From positions 1 to 20,070 of IMG/VR virus record IMGVR_UViG_3300031658_000200: a DNA stretch of 20,070 bases; one strand, given 5' to 3'. Shown here piece by piece: positions 6,393 to 13,064 of the stretch; positions within the stretch are counted from its first letter, which is position 1, and the number at the start of each line of letters is the position of its first letter. Position numbers and translations under genes: made by a program. The stretch is from a virus. Below the pieces are notes generated by a model that saw only the letters and a list, made by a program, of their open reading frames with translations, ran no database searches and had not been told where the DNA came from.

Positions 6393-7454
6393 ATGACTGT
6401 AACAAGTTCAAATTTTAATAATATTGCTAAAGCAATTGCAGCTTACGCACAAGCTGAAAGAGTAGAAGCAGCATTATTAACTTCAACTGCACTAGTTGGT
6501 TCTGACGCTAGAATCACTGATGCTGGTGAAAATTATACTGGTACACTAAGATGGTTAGATTTTGCTGATCCATCAACTTCATACAAACAATCAGAAACTA
6601 TTGCTGATACAAACATTAACTTAATGTCTGCTTCAAACAAATCTGCTGTGTATGTTAAAAATATCGATCACGTTGGTGCACAAGAAGCATCAATCCAAAA
6701 ACTAATCTCTAAAGTAGATGGTCTTTCTTACTTAGGTAGCCAATTTGCTGCTGTAAGAGCAAGAAAAGAAGATCTACAATTAAGATCAATCTTAAACGGT
6801 GTTTCTGATAAAATTTGGGATGCTACTACTATTGGTGCTTCTGATTCAGAAGGCCTTGTTAATACTTTCGGGTATTACACTGGTTCTGATTCAAGTTCTG
6901 CTCCTGTAGCGTTATTTGCAAATGAAACAAATGCTAATAAAAGATCTGCGTTCTTTGACACACTATTTGATGCATTAACTGCTATCAAAGGTGAATATGA
7001 AGAAGCTTTTTACTACCTAGTTGTTGATACTGGTACTTATAATACAATGAGAAAACAAAACGTTCTTGACGTTGCTCCTGTTGTAGACGGTAACTTTAAT
7101 TTCTCAACAGTTATGGGTGGAAAAATTAGATTAGTTATTAACAATCAAGTACTAACTGCTAACATGCCTGCTAATTTAAAAGTATCTTACTTAGCTAAAC
7201 CTGCTGCATTCCATTACAGTGAAATCGGACAAGTAAACCCAACAGCGGTTGAAAGAAACGAATTAGCTGGAAATGGTGGCGGAGCGGTTACTATTTTATC
7301 AAGATGGGGAAATATCATGCATCCTAAAGGATTCTCATGGGCTGGAAGTGCAACTGCATATCCTGCAAATATAGACCTAGCTGATAAAGCTTCTTGGACT
7401 GTTCATGCAACTAACGTTAACCAAGTAGGAATCTTTCCTATATTCCACGGTTAA
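6393..7454 (+). CDS. Major capsid protein (HK97-fold type)
   Basis: The 353-residue product forms the capsid shell. It directly follows the scaffold gene and precedes the connector genes, and has the expected length for a scaffold-assisted HK97-fold coat without a long delta domain. Visible elements include the N-arm (MTVTSSNFNNIAKAIAAYAQAERVE...), a region with WLDFADPSTSYKQSETI that may be the E-loop, a spine-like helix (RSAFFDTLFDALTAIKGEY) and late A-domain strands with VERNELAGNGGG and GFSWAG near 285-320. Codon use is distinctive: C-ending codons (aac, gac, atc, ttc, tac) are much more frequent than in neighbouring genes, as expected for the most abundant protein. The AAAAGGAAAAATAA ribosome binding site supports the ATG. 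No catalytic motif is present. Confidence 0.9.
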   Translation: MTVTSSNFNNIAKAIAAYAQAERVEAALLTSTALVGSDARITDAGENYTGTLRWLDFADPSTSYKQSETIADTNINLMSASNKSAVYVKNIDHVGAQEASIQKLISKVDGLSYLGSQFAAVRARKEDLQLRSILNGVSDKIWDATTIGASDSEGLVNTFGYYTGSDSSSAPVALFANETNANKRSAFFDTLFDALTAIKGEYEEAFYYLVVDTGTYNTMRKQNVLDVAPVVDGNFNFSTVMGGKIRLVINNQVLTANMPANLKVSYLAKPAAFHYSEIGQVNPTAVERNELAGNGGGAVTILSRWGNIMHPKGFSWAGSATAYPANIDLADKASWTVHATNVNQVGIFPIFHG

Positions 7455-7485
7455 TTATTATAACTATTAGATACGGAGAAATATA

Positions 7486-8028
7486 ATGGCTTTACAAAAA
7501 GGAACTAATTCATTTGTTAGTATATCAGAATCTGACATCTATTTTGAAGATAGATTAAATTCAGAAAAATGGTTTACAAACGATGCTTTAGTAGAACAAG
7601 CTTTAGTAACAGCCACTGGAATTCTTGATGACATGGATTGGGGTGGAACGGCTACGCCTACTACCTCATACCCGTTATCTTGGCCTAGAGATATTACATA
7701 TTATGATAATAAATCTGGCTACTTTATAGATATAGAAGACGATCGGTCTGCTACATCTGATGGTACAATTCCAGGAGATATCAAAAAGGCGACGTTTGAG
7801 TTAGCATTTCATTTGCTAAATAATATGAAGACACAAGAAAGTAATGCTTCAGGTGAAAATAAAGTTAAAGACTTAACTGTTGGAGCGGTCAGATTAATAT
7901 TTGATCTAAACAGTGGAGTTAAAAACTTTAAAGAGTTACCTGATAGTATTGTTAATTTGTGTAATAAATATTTAAATGAAACATCTACTACTCAAACTCG
8001 TGGTGTCAAAGTTAGTGGAGGTGCTTAA
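7486..8028 (+). CDS. Head-tail adaptor, DnaT_2/gp6-like connector
   Basis: A 180-residue protein expected to form the first connector ring under the portal. The region SYPLSWPRDI (61-70) followed by TIPGDIKKATFELAFHLLNN (94-113) is typical of phage adaptor proteins annotated as DnaT-like: LxWPR, then IPxxIKxAxxELA. The rest is helical, with a flexible T/S/G-rich C-terminus. It follows the capsid gene by about 30 bases with GGAG upstream of the ATG, and overlaps the next gene by one base (TAATG). The DnaT label in databases is a family name and does not imply DNA replication. The position in the order capsid, adaptor, closure, terminator supports the role. Confidence 0.75.
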   Translation: MALQKGTNSFVSISESDIYFEDRLNSEKWFTNDALVEQALVTATGILDDMDWGGTATPTTSYPLSWPRDITYYDNKSGYFIDIEDDRSATSDGTIPGDIKKATFELAFHLLNNMKTQESNASGENKVKDLTVGAVRLIFDLNSGVKNFKELPDSIVNLCNKYLNETSTTQTRGVKVSGGA

Positions 8029-8387
8029 TGAGTTTTAAAACACTTATAAATAGTAACGTTACTAACGCATTTGCTTTGGTCGGAGATTTAGCTACGAATG
8101 TACAGTTTACAAATGTAACCGTTACTGGTTATGATTTTGCTAATCAAACTGTAGATTCAACTGCTGCTTCACCTATTACTATCAAAGGTATTATAACAAA
8201 CAGTTATAAAACTAATGATACTGATAAACCAAGAACAAATGCTGATATAATATTAAAGTCTTCTGATATTGATTCAAAAGTATTAGACAATTATGATTCT
8301 GTCATATTTGGTGGTAATACTTATGCAATTAATAAATATGAAGATAATGGTTTTATAATAAACATTCAAGTAGGGAGGGATTCTTAA
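8028..8387 (+). CDS. Putative head closure / connector protein
   Basis: A 119-residue beta-rich protein that overlaps the adaptor gene by one base, with GGAGG in the preceding codons as its ribosome binding site. The sequence is mostly strands (VTVTGYDFANQTVDST, ITIKGIITNSYKTND, KVLDNYDSVIFGGNTYAINKYEDN) and lacks recognisable motifs. Small beta-barrel stopper or head-closure proteins in this gene slot have similar size and a final NTYxI-K-x-E-x-NG-type hairpin. The assignment rests on gene order and strand-rich character and is not certain. It could also be a tail completion protein. Confidence 0.6.
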   Translation: MSFKTLINSNVTNAFALVGDLATNVQFTNVTVTGYDFANQTVDSTAASPITIKGIITNSYKTNDTDKPRTNADIILKSSDIDSKVLDNYDSVIFGGNTYAINKYEDNGFIINIQVGRDS

Positions 8388-8785
8388 TGGCTACAATAAC
8401 ACAATTATTGACATCTGTTGAGAGTTTATTTGCTACTACTGAATGGACATCACATAATATAAAAGCATTTCCCGCAAACTACCAAGGCGATTTAAAAGCT
8501 GATGAGTGGGTTCGGGTTAGTGTATTGCCTTTTTCTTCTGAGTTAATCTTTAACCAAGATGTATCTGTTAACGGTCAAGTAGTATGTCAAGTTTTTGTAC
8601 CTTCTGGTGCAGGAATGAAACGTGCTTATGAGATCTGTGATATATTAAAAGGTTTACTCGATCAGAAAGTAATTTCTGGGTATCTGCAAACAACTAATAG
8701 CTTTATAACAACAGTTGGAGTTGACGTTAAGGATTCATCATTATTTAATGTGAATTATACTGTCAATTTCATTTCAATTAACTAA
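8387..8785 (+). CDS. Putative tail terminator / minor tail protein (DUF4128-like)
   Basis: A 132-residue protein starting within the stop codon of the previous gene (TAATG), with GGAGGG as ribosome binding site. The profile fits tail terminators that cap the tail tube: an N-terminal helix (ITQLLTSVESLFATTEW), a PANYQG turn with DEWVRVSVLPF strand (about residues 28-50), a VNGQVVCQVFVPSGAG segment, a helix (MKRAYEICDILKGLL), and a final pair of strands ending VNYTVNFISIN. The order before the major tail protein is the canonical terminator position. The match to a DUF4128-like family is by eye. An alternative is a tail completion protein. Confidence 0.65.
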   Translation: MATITQLLTSVESLFATTEWTSHNIKAFPANYQGDLKADEWVRVSVLPFSSELIFNQDVSVNGQVVCQVFVPSGAGMKRAYEICDILKGLLDQKVISGYLQTTNSFITTVGVDVKDSSLFNVNYTVNFISIN

Positions 8786-8805
8786 TAATATAAGGAAAAA
8801 ATACA

Positions 8806-9306
8806 ATGGCTCTAATATCAAATATAGGTGCTGGGATTTTTACAAGCTTGAAATTCAAAGCTGATAGTTCTTATTCTTTACCTACTTCAAACTCTGCTCA
8901 CCAAACCTTCATCGGTGCTGGTACAGGAGATTTTGATGGTAGTACAGAAGTAACTTCAATCAGAGAATTTCCATCTTTTGGAAAACCCGCTAATATCGTT
9001 AACGTACCCCAGTACGGACAATCTGTAAGTTCTCAAATTCAAGGACAAGCTGATGCTCCTACTATGGAATTTACTGTTAATTATGTACCAAGTGTACATG
9101 GTGCTATTCAGGATTTAGTTCAAGATGGTTTGACTTACGTCTTCCAAATTGATGTGAAAAATGCTGAAACTGGCGATAACGGTGCATTCTATGTAAAAGG
9201 TTCTTTTGCTTCATTTGAAGTAACTCCTAGTTTAACTGATTCAAATCAGGCTACTATAACTATGAGTACTGCAGGTGATTACAAAGGTCCTTTCACAGAC
9301 GCATAA
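8806..9306 (+). CDS. Major tail (tube) protein
   Basis: This 166-residue, beta-rich protein is expected to polymerise into the tail tube. Support comes from size, content of strands (PTMEFTVNYVPSVHGAIQDL, TYVFQIDVKNAETG, AFYVKGSFASFEVTPSLTD) and the position just before the tail chaperone genes and tape measure. The region after residue 85 (MEFTVNYVP, then a helix and AFYVKGSFASFEV, ending ATITMSTAGDYKGPF) recalls the fold common to gpV/gp5-type tube proteins. Codon use includes more C-ending codons than neighbouring genes, suggesting high expression. AAGGAAAAAATAC provides the ribosome binding site, and a stable hairpin follows the stop codon. Confidence 0.85.
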   Translation: MALISNIGAGIFTSLKFKADSSYSLPTSNSAHQTFIGAGTGDFDGSTEVTSIREFPSFGKPANIVNVPQYGQSVSSQIQGQADAPTMEFTVNYVPSVHGAIQDLVQDGLTYVFQIDVKNAETGDNGAFYVKGSFASFEVTPSLTDSNQATITMSTAGDYKGPFTDA

Positions 9307-9318
9307 TAAATAATTTTG

Positions 9319-9349
9319 TGTAGTGGGGATTTATTTCCCCATTACTACA
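9319..9349 (+). terminator. Stable bulged hairpin after the major tail gene
   Basis: TGTAG (9319-9323) pairs with CTACA (9345-9349), and TGGGGA (9324-9329) pairs with TCCCCA (9336-9341), across a TTTATT loop with a TTA bulge at 9342-9344. This gives 11 base pairs in a strongly A+T-rich setting. It is not followed by a T tract, so it is more likely a 3' mRNA stabiliser, pause or processing site than a Rho-independent terminator on this strand. Confidence 0.5.
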
Positions 9350-9366
9350 ATAGTATAGGATAAATA

Positions 9367-9639
9367 ATGGATAATAATAATAAACCTTTTAATAAGTTTT
9401 ATGTTCTAAGAATAACATCATTACATATTAAAAAGGCAATAGATACTTCTATTCGTAAAACATACGATAGAATGAAAGATGTTGAGAATAAAGCTGAAGT
9501 TTTTGAAACACTTGATGTACTACACAAGGTACGTAAGTTAATGGAAGACTTTGAAACAAATAATAAACATTTATATAAAAAACCTGAAGATAATAAGGTT
9601 GAAGTAAAGGAAGAAAATGAAACACATAAAGATAGTTGA
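9367..9639 (+). CDS. Small charged hypothetical protein, 90 aa
   Basis: The gene begins after the post-tail-gene hairpin with AGGATAAATA as ribosome binding site and overlaps the next gene by 23 bases. The product is hydrophilic and Lys/Glu-rich, predicted helical (LHIKKAIDTSIRKTYDRM, VFETLDVLHKVRKLMEDF), with an acidic C-terminal tail. No family is recognised. Its slot, directly before the gpG-like chaperone and coupled to it, suggests a tail-assembly role, perhaps an additional chaperone, but this is inference from position only. Confidence 0.6.
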   Translation: MDNNNKPFNKFYVLRITSLHIKKAIDTSIRKTYDRMKDVENKAEVFETLDVLHKVRKLMEDFETNNKHLYKKPEDNKVEVKEENETHKDS

Positions 9640-9931
9640 TATCATTAAAAAGGTTCCATTTTTGGAACAAGAAGTAGAAATTAAGCAATTAACAGTTAAA
9701 GGTGTAAAGGATTTACAATTAACTTTAGATAAAGCTAAAGGTGATATATCCGGCCTATCAACACTAAGTGCAATTTTTAAAGCAACTGTAATTGGTGCTG
9801 ATGGAATGAAAGATAAAGACTTTGAAAACTTTCCTATTCAAGCATTAACAGAATTAAGTAATGAAATTCTAATTTACAATGGCTTAGGTGCTAAAGATGA
9901 CAAAGGTGATAAGTTGGGGAAGACGAGTTAG
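9617..9931 (+). CDS. Tail assembly chaperone, gpG-like
   Basis: A 104-residue product whose role by analogy to lambda gpG is to coat the tape measure and recruit tail tube subunits. The sequence has VEIKQLTVKGVKDLQLTL near residues 20-37, as in tail chaperones that begin with a small strand-helix module, then a helical segment (ALTELSNEILIYNGLG) and a charged end (DDKGDKLGKTS). It starts within the previous gene with AAAGGAAGAAA before its ATG. Near its end at 9916-9922 lies GGGGAAG, and reading frame -1 continues open to 10215. It thus forms the short product of a G/GT pair. The position between the tail tube gene and tape measure agrees. Confidence 0.8.
   Translation: MKHIKIVDIIKKVPFLEQEVEIKQLTVKGVKDLQLTLDKAKGDISGLSTLSAIFKATVIGADGMKDKDFENFPIQALTELSNEILIYNGLGAKDDKGDKLGKTS
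9916..9922 (+). other. Probable -1 programmed ribosomal frameshift site (GGGGAAG)
   Basis: In the gpG-like frame the codons are TTG GGG AAG. A -1 slip of the tRNA on GGG keeps perfect pairing, and the next codon becomes GAA. The -1 frame is open only from 9913 (stop TAA at 9910), and the zero frame ends at TAG 9929, so the slip must lie in this short overlap. AAGGTG (9903-9908), a Shine-Dalgarno-like motif, sits 7 bases upstream of the heptamer and could stimulate it. Lambda uses GGGAAAG at the same gene junction. This site is related but not identical. Confidence 0.75.
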
Positions 9932-10215
9932 CAGAATATGAAATGGCCTATCAATTAGGTTTAACTTTAGATGAAATACATGGTATGTCATTTAATGAAT
10001 ATGATGGTTGGAATAAATATTTTCAAGAAAGACCTTATGGTTGGCGAGATGATCATAGATCTGCTATAATAGCCCAAACTACGTATCAAGGTACTAAACC
10101 TTTAAATGTACAAGACTTATTTCCTTCTTTAAAATTATTACAAAACAGTGATGCTGTAAAAGCTAATAAAAATAAAGCAGGCTTCGATACTTTGAAGTCT
10201 ATGGTAAAAAAATAA
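9919..10215 (+). CDS. Tail assembly chaperone, T domain made as GT fusion by -1 frameshift
   Basis: This frame has an ATG at 9943, but no ribosome binding site precedes it, and the codons before it (EDELAEYEMAYQLGLTLDEI) read as continuous T-domain sequence. It is therefore best read as the C-terminal part of a GT fusion of about 199 residues (101 from gpG, 98 from here), made by slippage at GGGGAAG. The T domain shows a helix with GLTLDEIHGMSFNEYDGW, followed by YFQERPYGWRDDHRSAIIAQT, which matches the pattern of lambda gpT (a helix, then P-x-G-x-x-R-x-D-x-R-x-A-x-I-A). In lambda, GT binds the tape measure and tube subunits at a low ratio to G. The alternative, an independent 90-residue protein from 9943, is less likely. 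Confidence 0.8.
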   Translation, partial: EDELAEYEMAYQLGLTLDEIHGMSFNEYDGWNKYFQERPYGWRDDHRSAIIAQTTYQGTKPLNVQDLFPSLKLLQNSDAVKANKNKAGFDTLKSMVKK

Positions 10216-10231
10216 ATCTAATAATACATAT

Positions 10232-10261
10232 AGATATGGCGGATAAAACCGCCTATCTTTT
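10232..10261 (+). terminator. Rho-independent terminator-like hairpin
   Basis: AGATA-T-GGCGG (10232-10242) pairs with CCGCC-TATCT (10249-10258), giving ten pairs with a one-base bulge and an ATAAAA loop, followed by four Ts. This is the most terminator-like structure in the window. It sits between the chaperone genes and the next small gene and would partly terminate or pause transcripts before the tape measure. Confidence 0.65.
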
Positions 10262-10267
10262 AGGAGG
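10262..10267 (+). promoter_or_regulatory. Consensus Shine-Dalgarno AGGAGG
   Basis: AGGAGG lies five bases before the ATG at 10273, immediately after the terminator-like hairpin. It is the strongest ribosome binding site in the window and identifies the 53-residue ORF as a real gene. Confidence 0.7.
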
Positions 10268-10272
10268 TATTT

Positions 10273-10434
10273 ATGAGAGACAATAAAAAACTTGAAGCTT
10301 ATATAAAAGAGCTACATAAAAGTTTAAAACAAAAAGAATTATTTAAGGATCTTAAAAAGGAAGTAAACACTGGTGCTAATGGCACACAAGGTTATAAGAT
10401 CAAAAAAGGTATTAATAAAGGTAAAGTAATATGA
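10273..10434 (+). CDS. Small basic hypothetical protein, 53 aa
   Basis: The ORF is preceded by AGGAGG and overlaps the next gene by ATGA (10431-10434), so translation is probably coupled. The product is lysine-rich and helical at first (MRDNKKLEAYIKELHKSL, KELFKDLKKEVN), followed by a Gly/Lys-rich tail (TQGYKIKKGINKGKVI). No family is recognised. Its neighbours, tail chaperones and a gp10-like tail protein, make a virion-assembly role likely but unproven. Confidence 0.7.
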   Translation: MRDNKKLEAYIKELHKSLKQKELFKDLKKEVNTGANGTQGYKIKKGINKGKVI

Positions 10435-10814
10435 CAATAACTGTAATTAATTTAAAATCATCTATGGATGAGCTTAAAAATGACATTGACAAAGCAGTAG
10501 AAAAAGAATTAAGATCTAGAGCATTAAAAGCTTTTGCTGATGTTAAATTAATGACACCTGTTGACTCAGGACAAGCAAGAAATTCTTGGTATATTGGTTA
10601 TACAGAAAGATATATTGGTGGACATGAAGAAACATCATCAAATATAACTATACTTACACCTAAAAATAAACCACAAGAAATTATAGTTACTAATGGTGTA
10701 ACTTATATTCAATTTCTTAATAATGGGCACTCTCAACAAGCGCCTATAAAATTTATAGAAAGTGCTTTTAAAAAGTACTTTGACTCTGTTGATGTTCAAG
10801 TAACCAACGGATAA
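10431..10814 (+). CDS. Tail completion / neck protein, HK97 gp10-like
   Basis: A 127-residue protein with the signature of the HK97 gp10 family: an N-terminal helix with KAFADVKLMTPVDSGQARNS (MTPVDSGxxRxSW) around residues 35-53 and VTNGVTYIQFLNNGHSQQAP (86-105), ending in an amphipathic helix. Such proteins join or complete the tail at the head-proximal end. The usual place is between head closure and tail terminator genes, but here it lies between the chaperones and the tape measure, 2 kb further on. It overlaps the preceding small gene by ATGA. The short unused gap after it (10815-10868) contains nothing I can support beyond the next ribosome binding site. Confidence 0.85.
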   Translation: MTITVINLKSSMDELKNDIDKAVEKELRSRALKAFADVKLMTPVDSGQARNSWYIGYTERYIGGHEETSSNITILTPKNKPQEIIVTNGVTYIQFLNNGHSQQAPIKFIESAFKKYFDSVDVQVTNG

Positions 10815-10868
10815 ACAAATTAACCGAAAATGATACACTATTATTGTGTTTAATAAATAGGATTTCAA

Positions 10869-13064
10869 ATGGCTGTAAAGCTAAATGTACAAGCAAATGT
10901 TACTGGCCAGGGACAGTTAACTAAATTAAATGTTGGACTAAAGGCTTTAGGAACTCAAGCTTTAATAGCTAAAAAGAAATTATTAATGTTAGAGGCAGGA
11001 GCAGCTAGGTCAAGAGCAACCTTTGCAGCGTTAGGTACTACACTTAAAGTGGGTGTTGGTCTTGGATTAGCAGCTGTATCATTAGGTATTGGTAAATTTG
11101 TTAAAGATACATTTGCAGCTGGTAAACTAACTGAATCACTACAAGTAAGATTTAAACTATTGTTTGGAACAGTTGAAGAAGGTTCAAAAGCATTTAGAGT
11201 AATGAATGACTTTGCTTCTAAAGTACCTTTCTCACTTGAAGCTATTGCTGCAGGTTCTGGTAACCTAGCCGTTATATCTAAAGATGCTGATCAATTAAAT
11301 AAAATATTAGAAGTAACTGGTAACGTTGCTGCAGCCACAGGCCTAGATTTTAGACAAACTGCTGAACAAATACAAAGATCATTTGCTGGTGGTATTGCTT
11401 CTGCTGATGTATTTAGAGAACGTGGTGTTAGAGCAATGCTAGGTTTTGGAGTTGGTGTTAAAGTATCTATTGAAGATACTAAGAAAAGATTTTTTGAAGT
11501 GTTTGCTAATGGTGGAGCATTTTCTAAAGCAACAATTGAATTTGAACAAACATTAGAAGCTCAGGTTTCATTTGTACAAGATGCTTATTTCAGATTTAGA
11601 CAAGCAGCTGCAGTACCTTTATTTAGTGGTATTAAAGCACAATTAATAGAATTAGTAGGTAACTTTAAAGAAAATGATGAACAATTAAAAATATTAGCTA
11701 AAAGAGTAGGTGAATCACTTGCAAAAGGTTTTGAAAACTTAGGTAAATTAATTAAATTTCTTGTTGAGAATTTTGATAATCTTATTAAGGCTGTTAAAAT
11801 ATTTATAGCTTTAAAAGTAATTGGCTTTGTTGGTGGTATTGTTTCTCAAATGGCATTAATGGTAAGTGCTGTTAGAGCAGGTACAAAATCTTTTGCTGCT
11901 TTAAATATAGCAATAAGAGCTAATCCAATAGGTATATTAGTAACAGTTATACAAGTTGCAGTTATAGCATGGATAGCTTTTGAAGATCAAATAAGATCTG
12001 TTGGTAGATATATTGCTGATAAATTTAATAATACAATAGATTCAGCTACACTTGCAATTAGAAAATTTGGTCAATCTATAGGTTTTGGTAGTGATGAAAA
12101 TATTGAACAAATTAATAGATTAGAAATAGCTGTAAATGGTGTTGCAGCAGGCTACACAAAATTAAATAAATTACAAAGAGATGCTTTTGCTGGTAACCTT
12201 GAAGATCCAAGTGCTAAATCACAAAGAATGAAAGACTTTAAACCAGTTAATATTCATGATGATGGTGGCGTATGGCAAGCTGCAAAAGATGAAAGAGCAA
12301 AAGAATTAATGGCTCTTAATGAAAGAATTATGTTCTCTGAAAAAATGGGAATTAAAATAACTGCTAGAGAAGCAGGTGTTGCACATCAAGCAAGATTAGA
12401 TCAAGTAAAAGAACTTAGAGCAAAACTATCTTTAATTGGTATTGATAGTCAAGCAATTGGTGGAATAATTGGTGATACATGGCTTGAAGGAATAAAAGCA
12501 GGTAACTCATTATTAGATACAACTAAAAACGCATTTAAAAATGTATTAGTAAGTATATCAGATACAATTGTTAAAAGAACTGCTGAAGTATTAGTTGAAA
12601 AATTATTTAACTCATTATTAGATCAAAGAATAATGAAACAAAAAGCTTTAAACTCAGCTACATCTGAACAAGGTAATATTATGAGTACCTTAATATCTAA
12701 AGGTGCATCTTTATTTAGTTCTATGGGTGGCGGTGGTGGTGGCGGCGGAAGTAGCCTAGGTAGTTTATTTTCTATGGGTCGTTCATTCTTAGGGTTTAAT
12801 AAAGGTGGTGTTGTACCTGGTGGTGCTCCATATACTGATAGAGTACCTGCTATGTTAACTCCTGGTGAAGTTGTTGTGCCTAGAAGTAAAGTTGACTCAC
12901 AATCAGGAAGTACAAATATAACTAATATAAATATAAGCGGTAATGTAGATCAAAGATCAATTGATCAAATTAAATCTGTGATATCATCTGCCTCAGCCGA
13001 GGTTGGTGGTGCTAATAAAGCTTATACTAAGAACACTCAAGGTGTAAGAGGGAGAAATATATAA
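10869..13064 (+). CDS. Tape measure protein
   Basis: The 731-residue tail tape measure sets tail length and helps DNA delivery. Taking about 1.5 A per residue, a common rule, gives a tail near 110 nm (inference). The N-terminal part is Ala-rich with a hydrophobic stretch at about 55-78 (TLKVGVGLGLAAVSLGIGKF), followed by helical segments. Further hydrophobic segments lie at about 312-340 and 350-372, likely membrane-insertion parts. Typical TMP features at the C-terminus include a Gly-rich linker (a run of glycines near residue 620) and GGVVPGGAPYTDRVPAMLTPGEVVVPRSK, a motif seen in many tape measures. ATG 10869 has AGGA eight bases upstream, and the stop overlaps the next ATG (TAATG). No lysozyme or peptidase motif is visible. 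Confidence 0.93.
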   Translation: MAVKLNVQANVTGQGQLTKLNVGLKALGTQALIAKKKLLMLEAGAARSRATFAALGTTLKVGVGLGLAAVSLGIGKFVKDTFAAGKLTESLQVRFKLLFGTVEEGSKAFRVMNDFASKVPFSLEAIAAGSGNLAVISKDADQLNKILEVTGNVAAATGLDFRQTAEQIQRSFAGGIASADVFRERGVRAMLGFGVGVKVSIEDTKKRFFEVFANGGAFSKATIEFEQTLEAQVSFVQDAYFRFRQAAAVPLFSGIKAQLIELVGNFKENDEQLKILAKRVGESLAKGFENLGKLIKFLVENFDNLIKAVKIFIALKVIGFVGGIVSQMALMVSAVRAGTKSFAALNIAIRANPIGILVTVIQVAVIAWIAFEDQIRSVGRYIADKFNNTIDSATLAIRKFGQSIGFGSDENIEQINRLEIAVNGVAAGYTKLNKLQRDAFAGNLEDPSAKSQRMKDFKPVNIHDDGGVWQAAKDERAKELMALNERIMFSEKMGIKITAREAGVAHQARLDQVKELRAKLSLIGIDSQAIGGIIGDTWLEGIKAGNSLLDTTKNAFKNVLVSISDTIVKRTAEVLVEKLFNSLLDQRIMKQKALNSATSEQGNIMSTLISKGASLFSSMGGGGGGGGSSLGSLFSMGRSFLGFNKGGVVPGGAPYTDRVPAMLTPGEVVVPRSKVDSQSGSTNITNINISGNVDQRSIDQIKSVISSASAEVGGANKAYTKNTQGVRGRNI

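Noticed and set aside
9943-10215. Independent 90-aa gene starting at ATG 9943
   Set aside because: No ribosome binding site is seen; coding sense extends upstream in the same frame to 9913, and the frameshift site explains it better.
10815-10868. Hairpin ACAC...GTGT before the tape measure gene
   Set aside because: Only 4 base pairs with a 7-base loop; expected by chance in A+T-rich DNA.
12724-12755. GGT/GGC run in the tape measure gene as a possible microsatellite
   Set aside because: It encodes a Gly linker typical of tape-measure C-termini, with mixed GGT/GGC/GGA codons, so it is explained by protein sequence.
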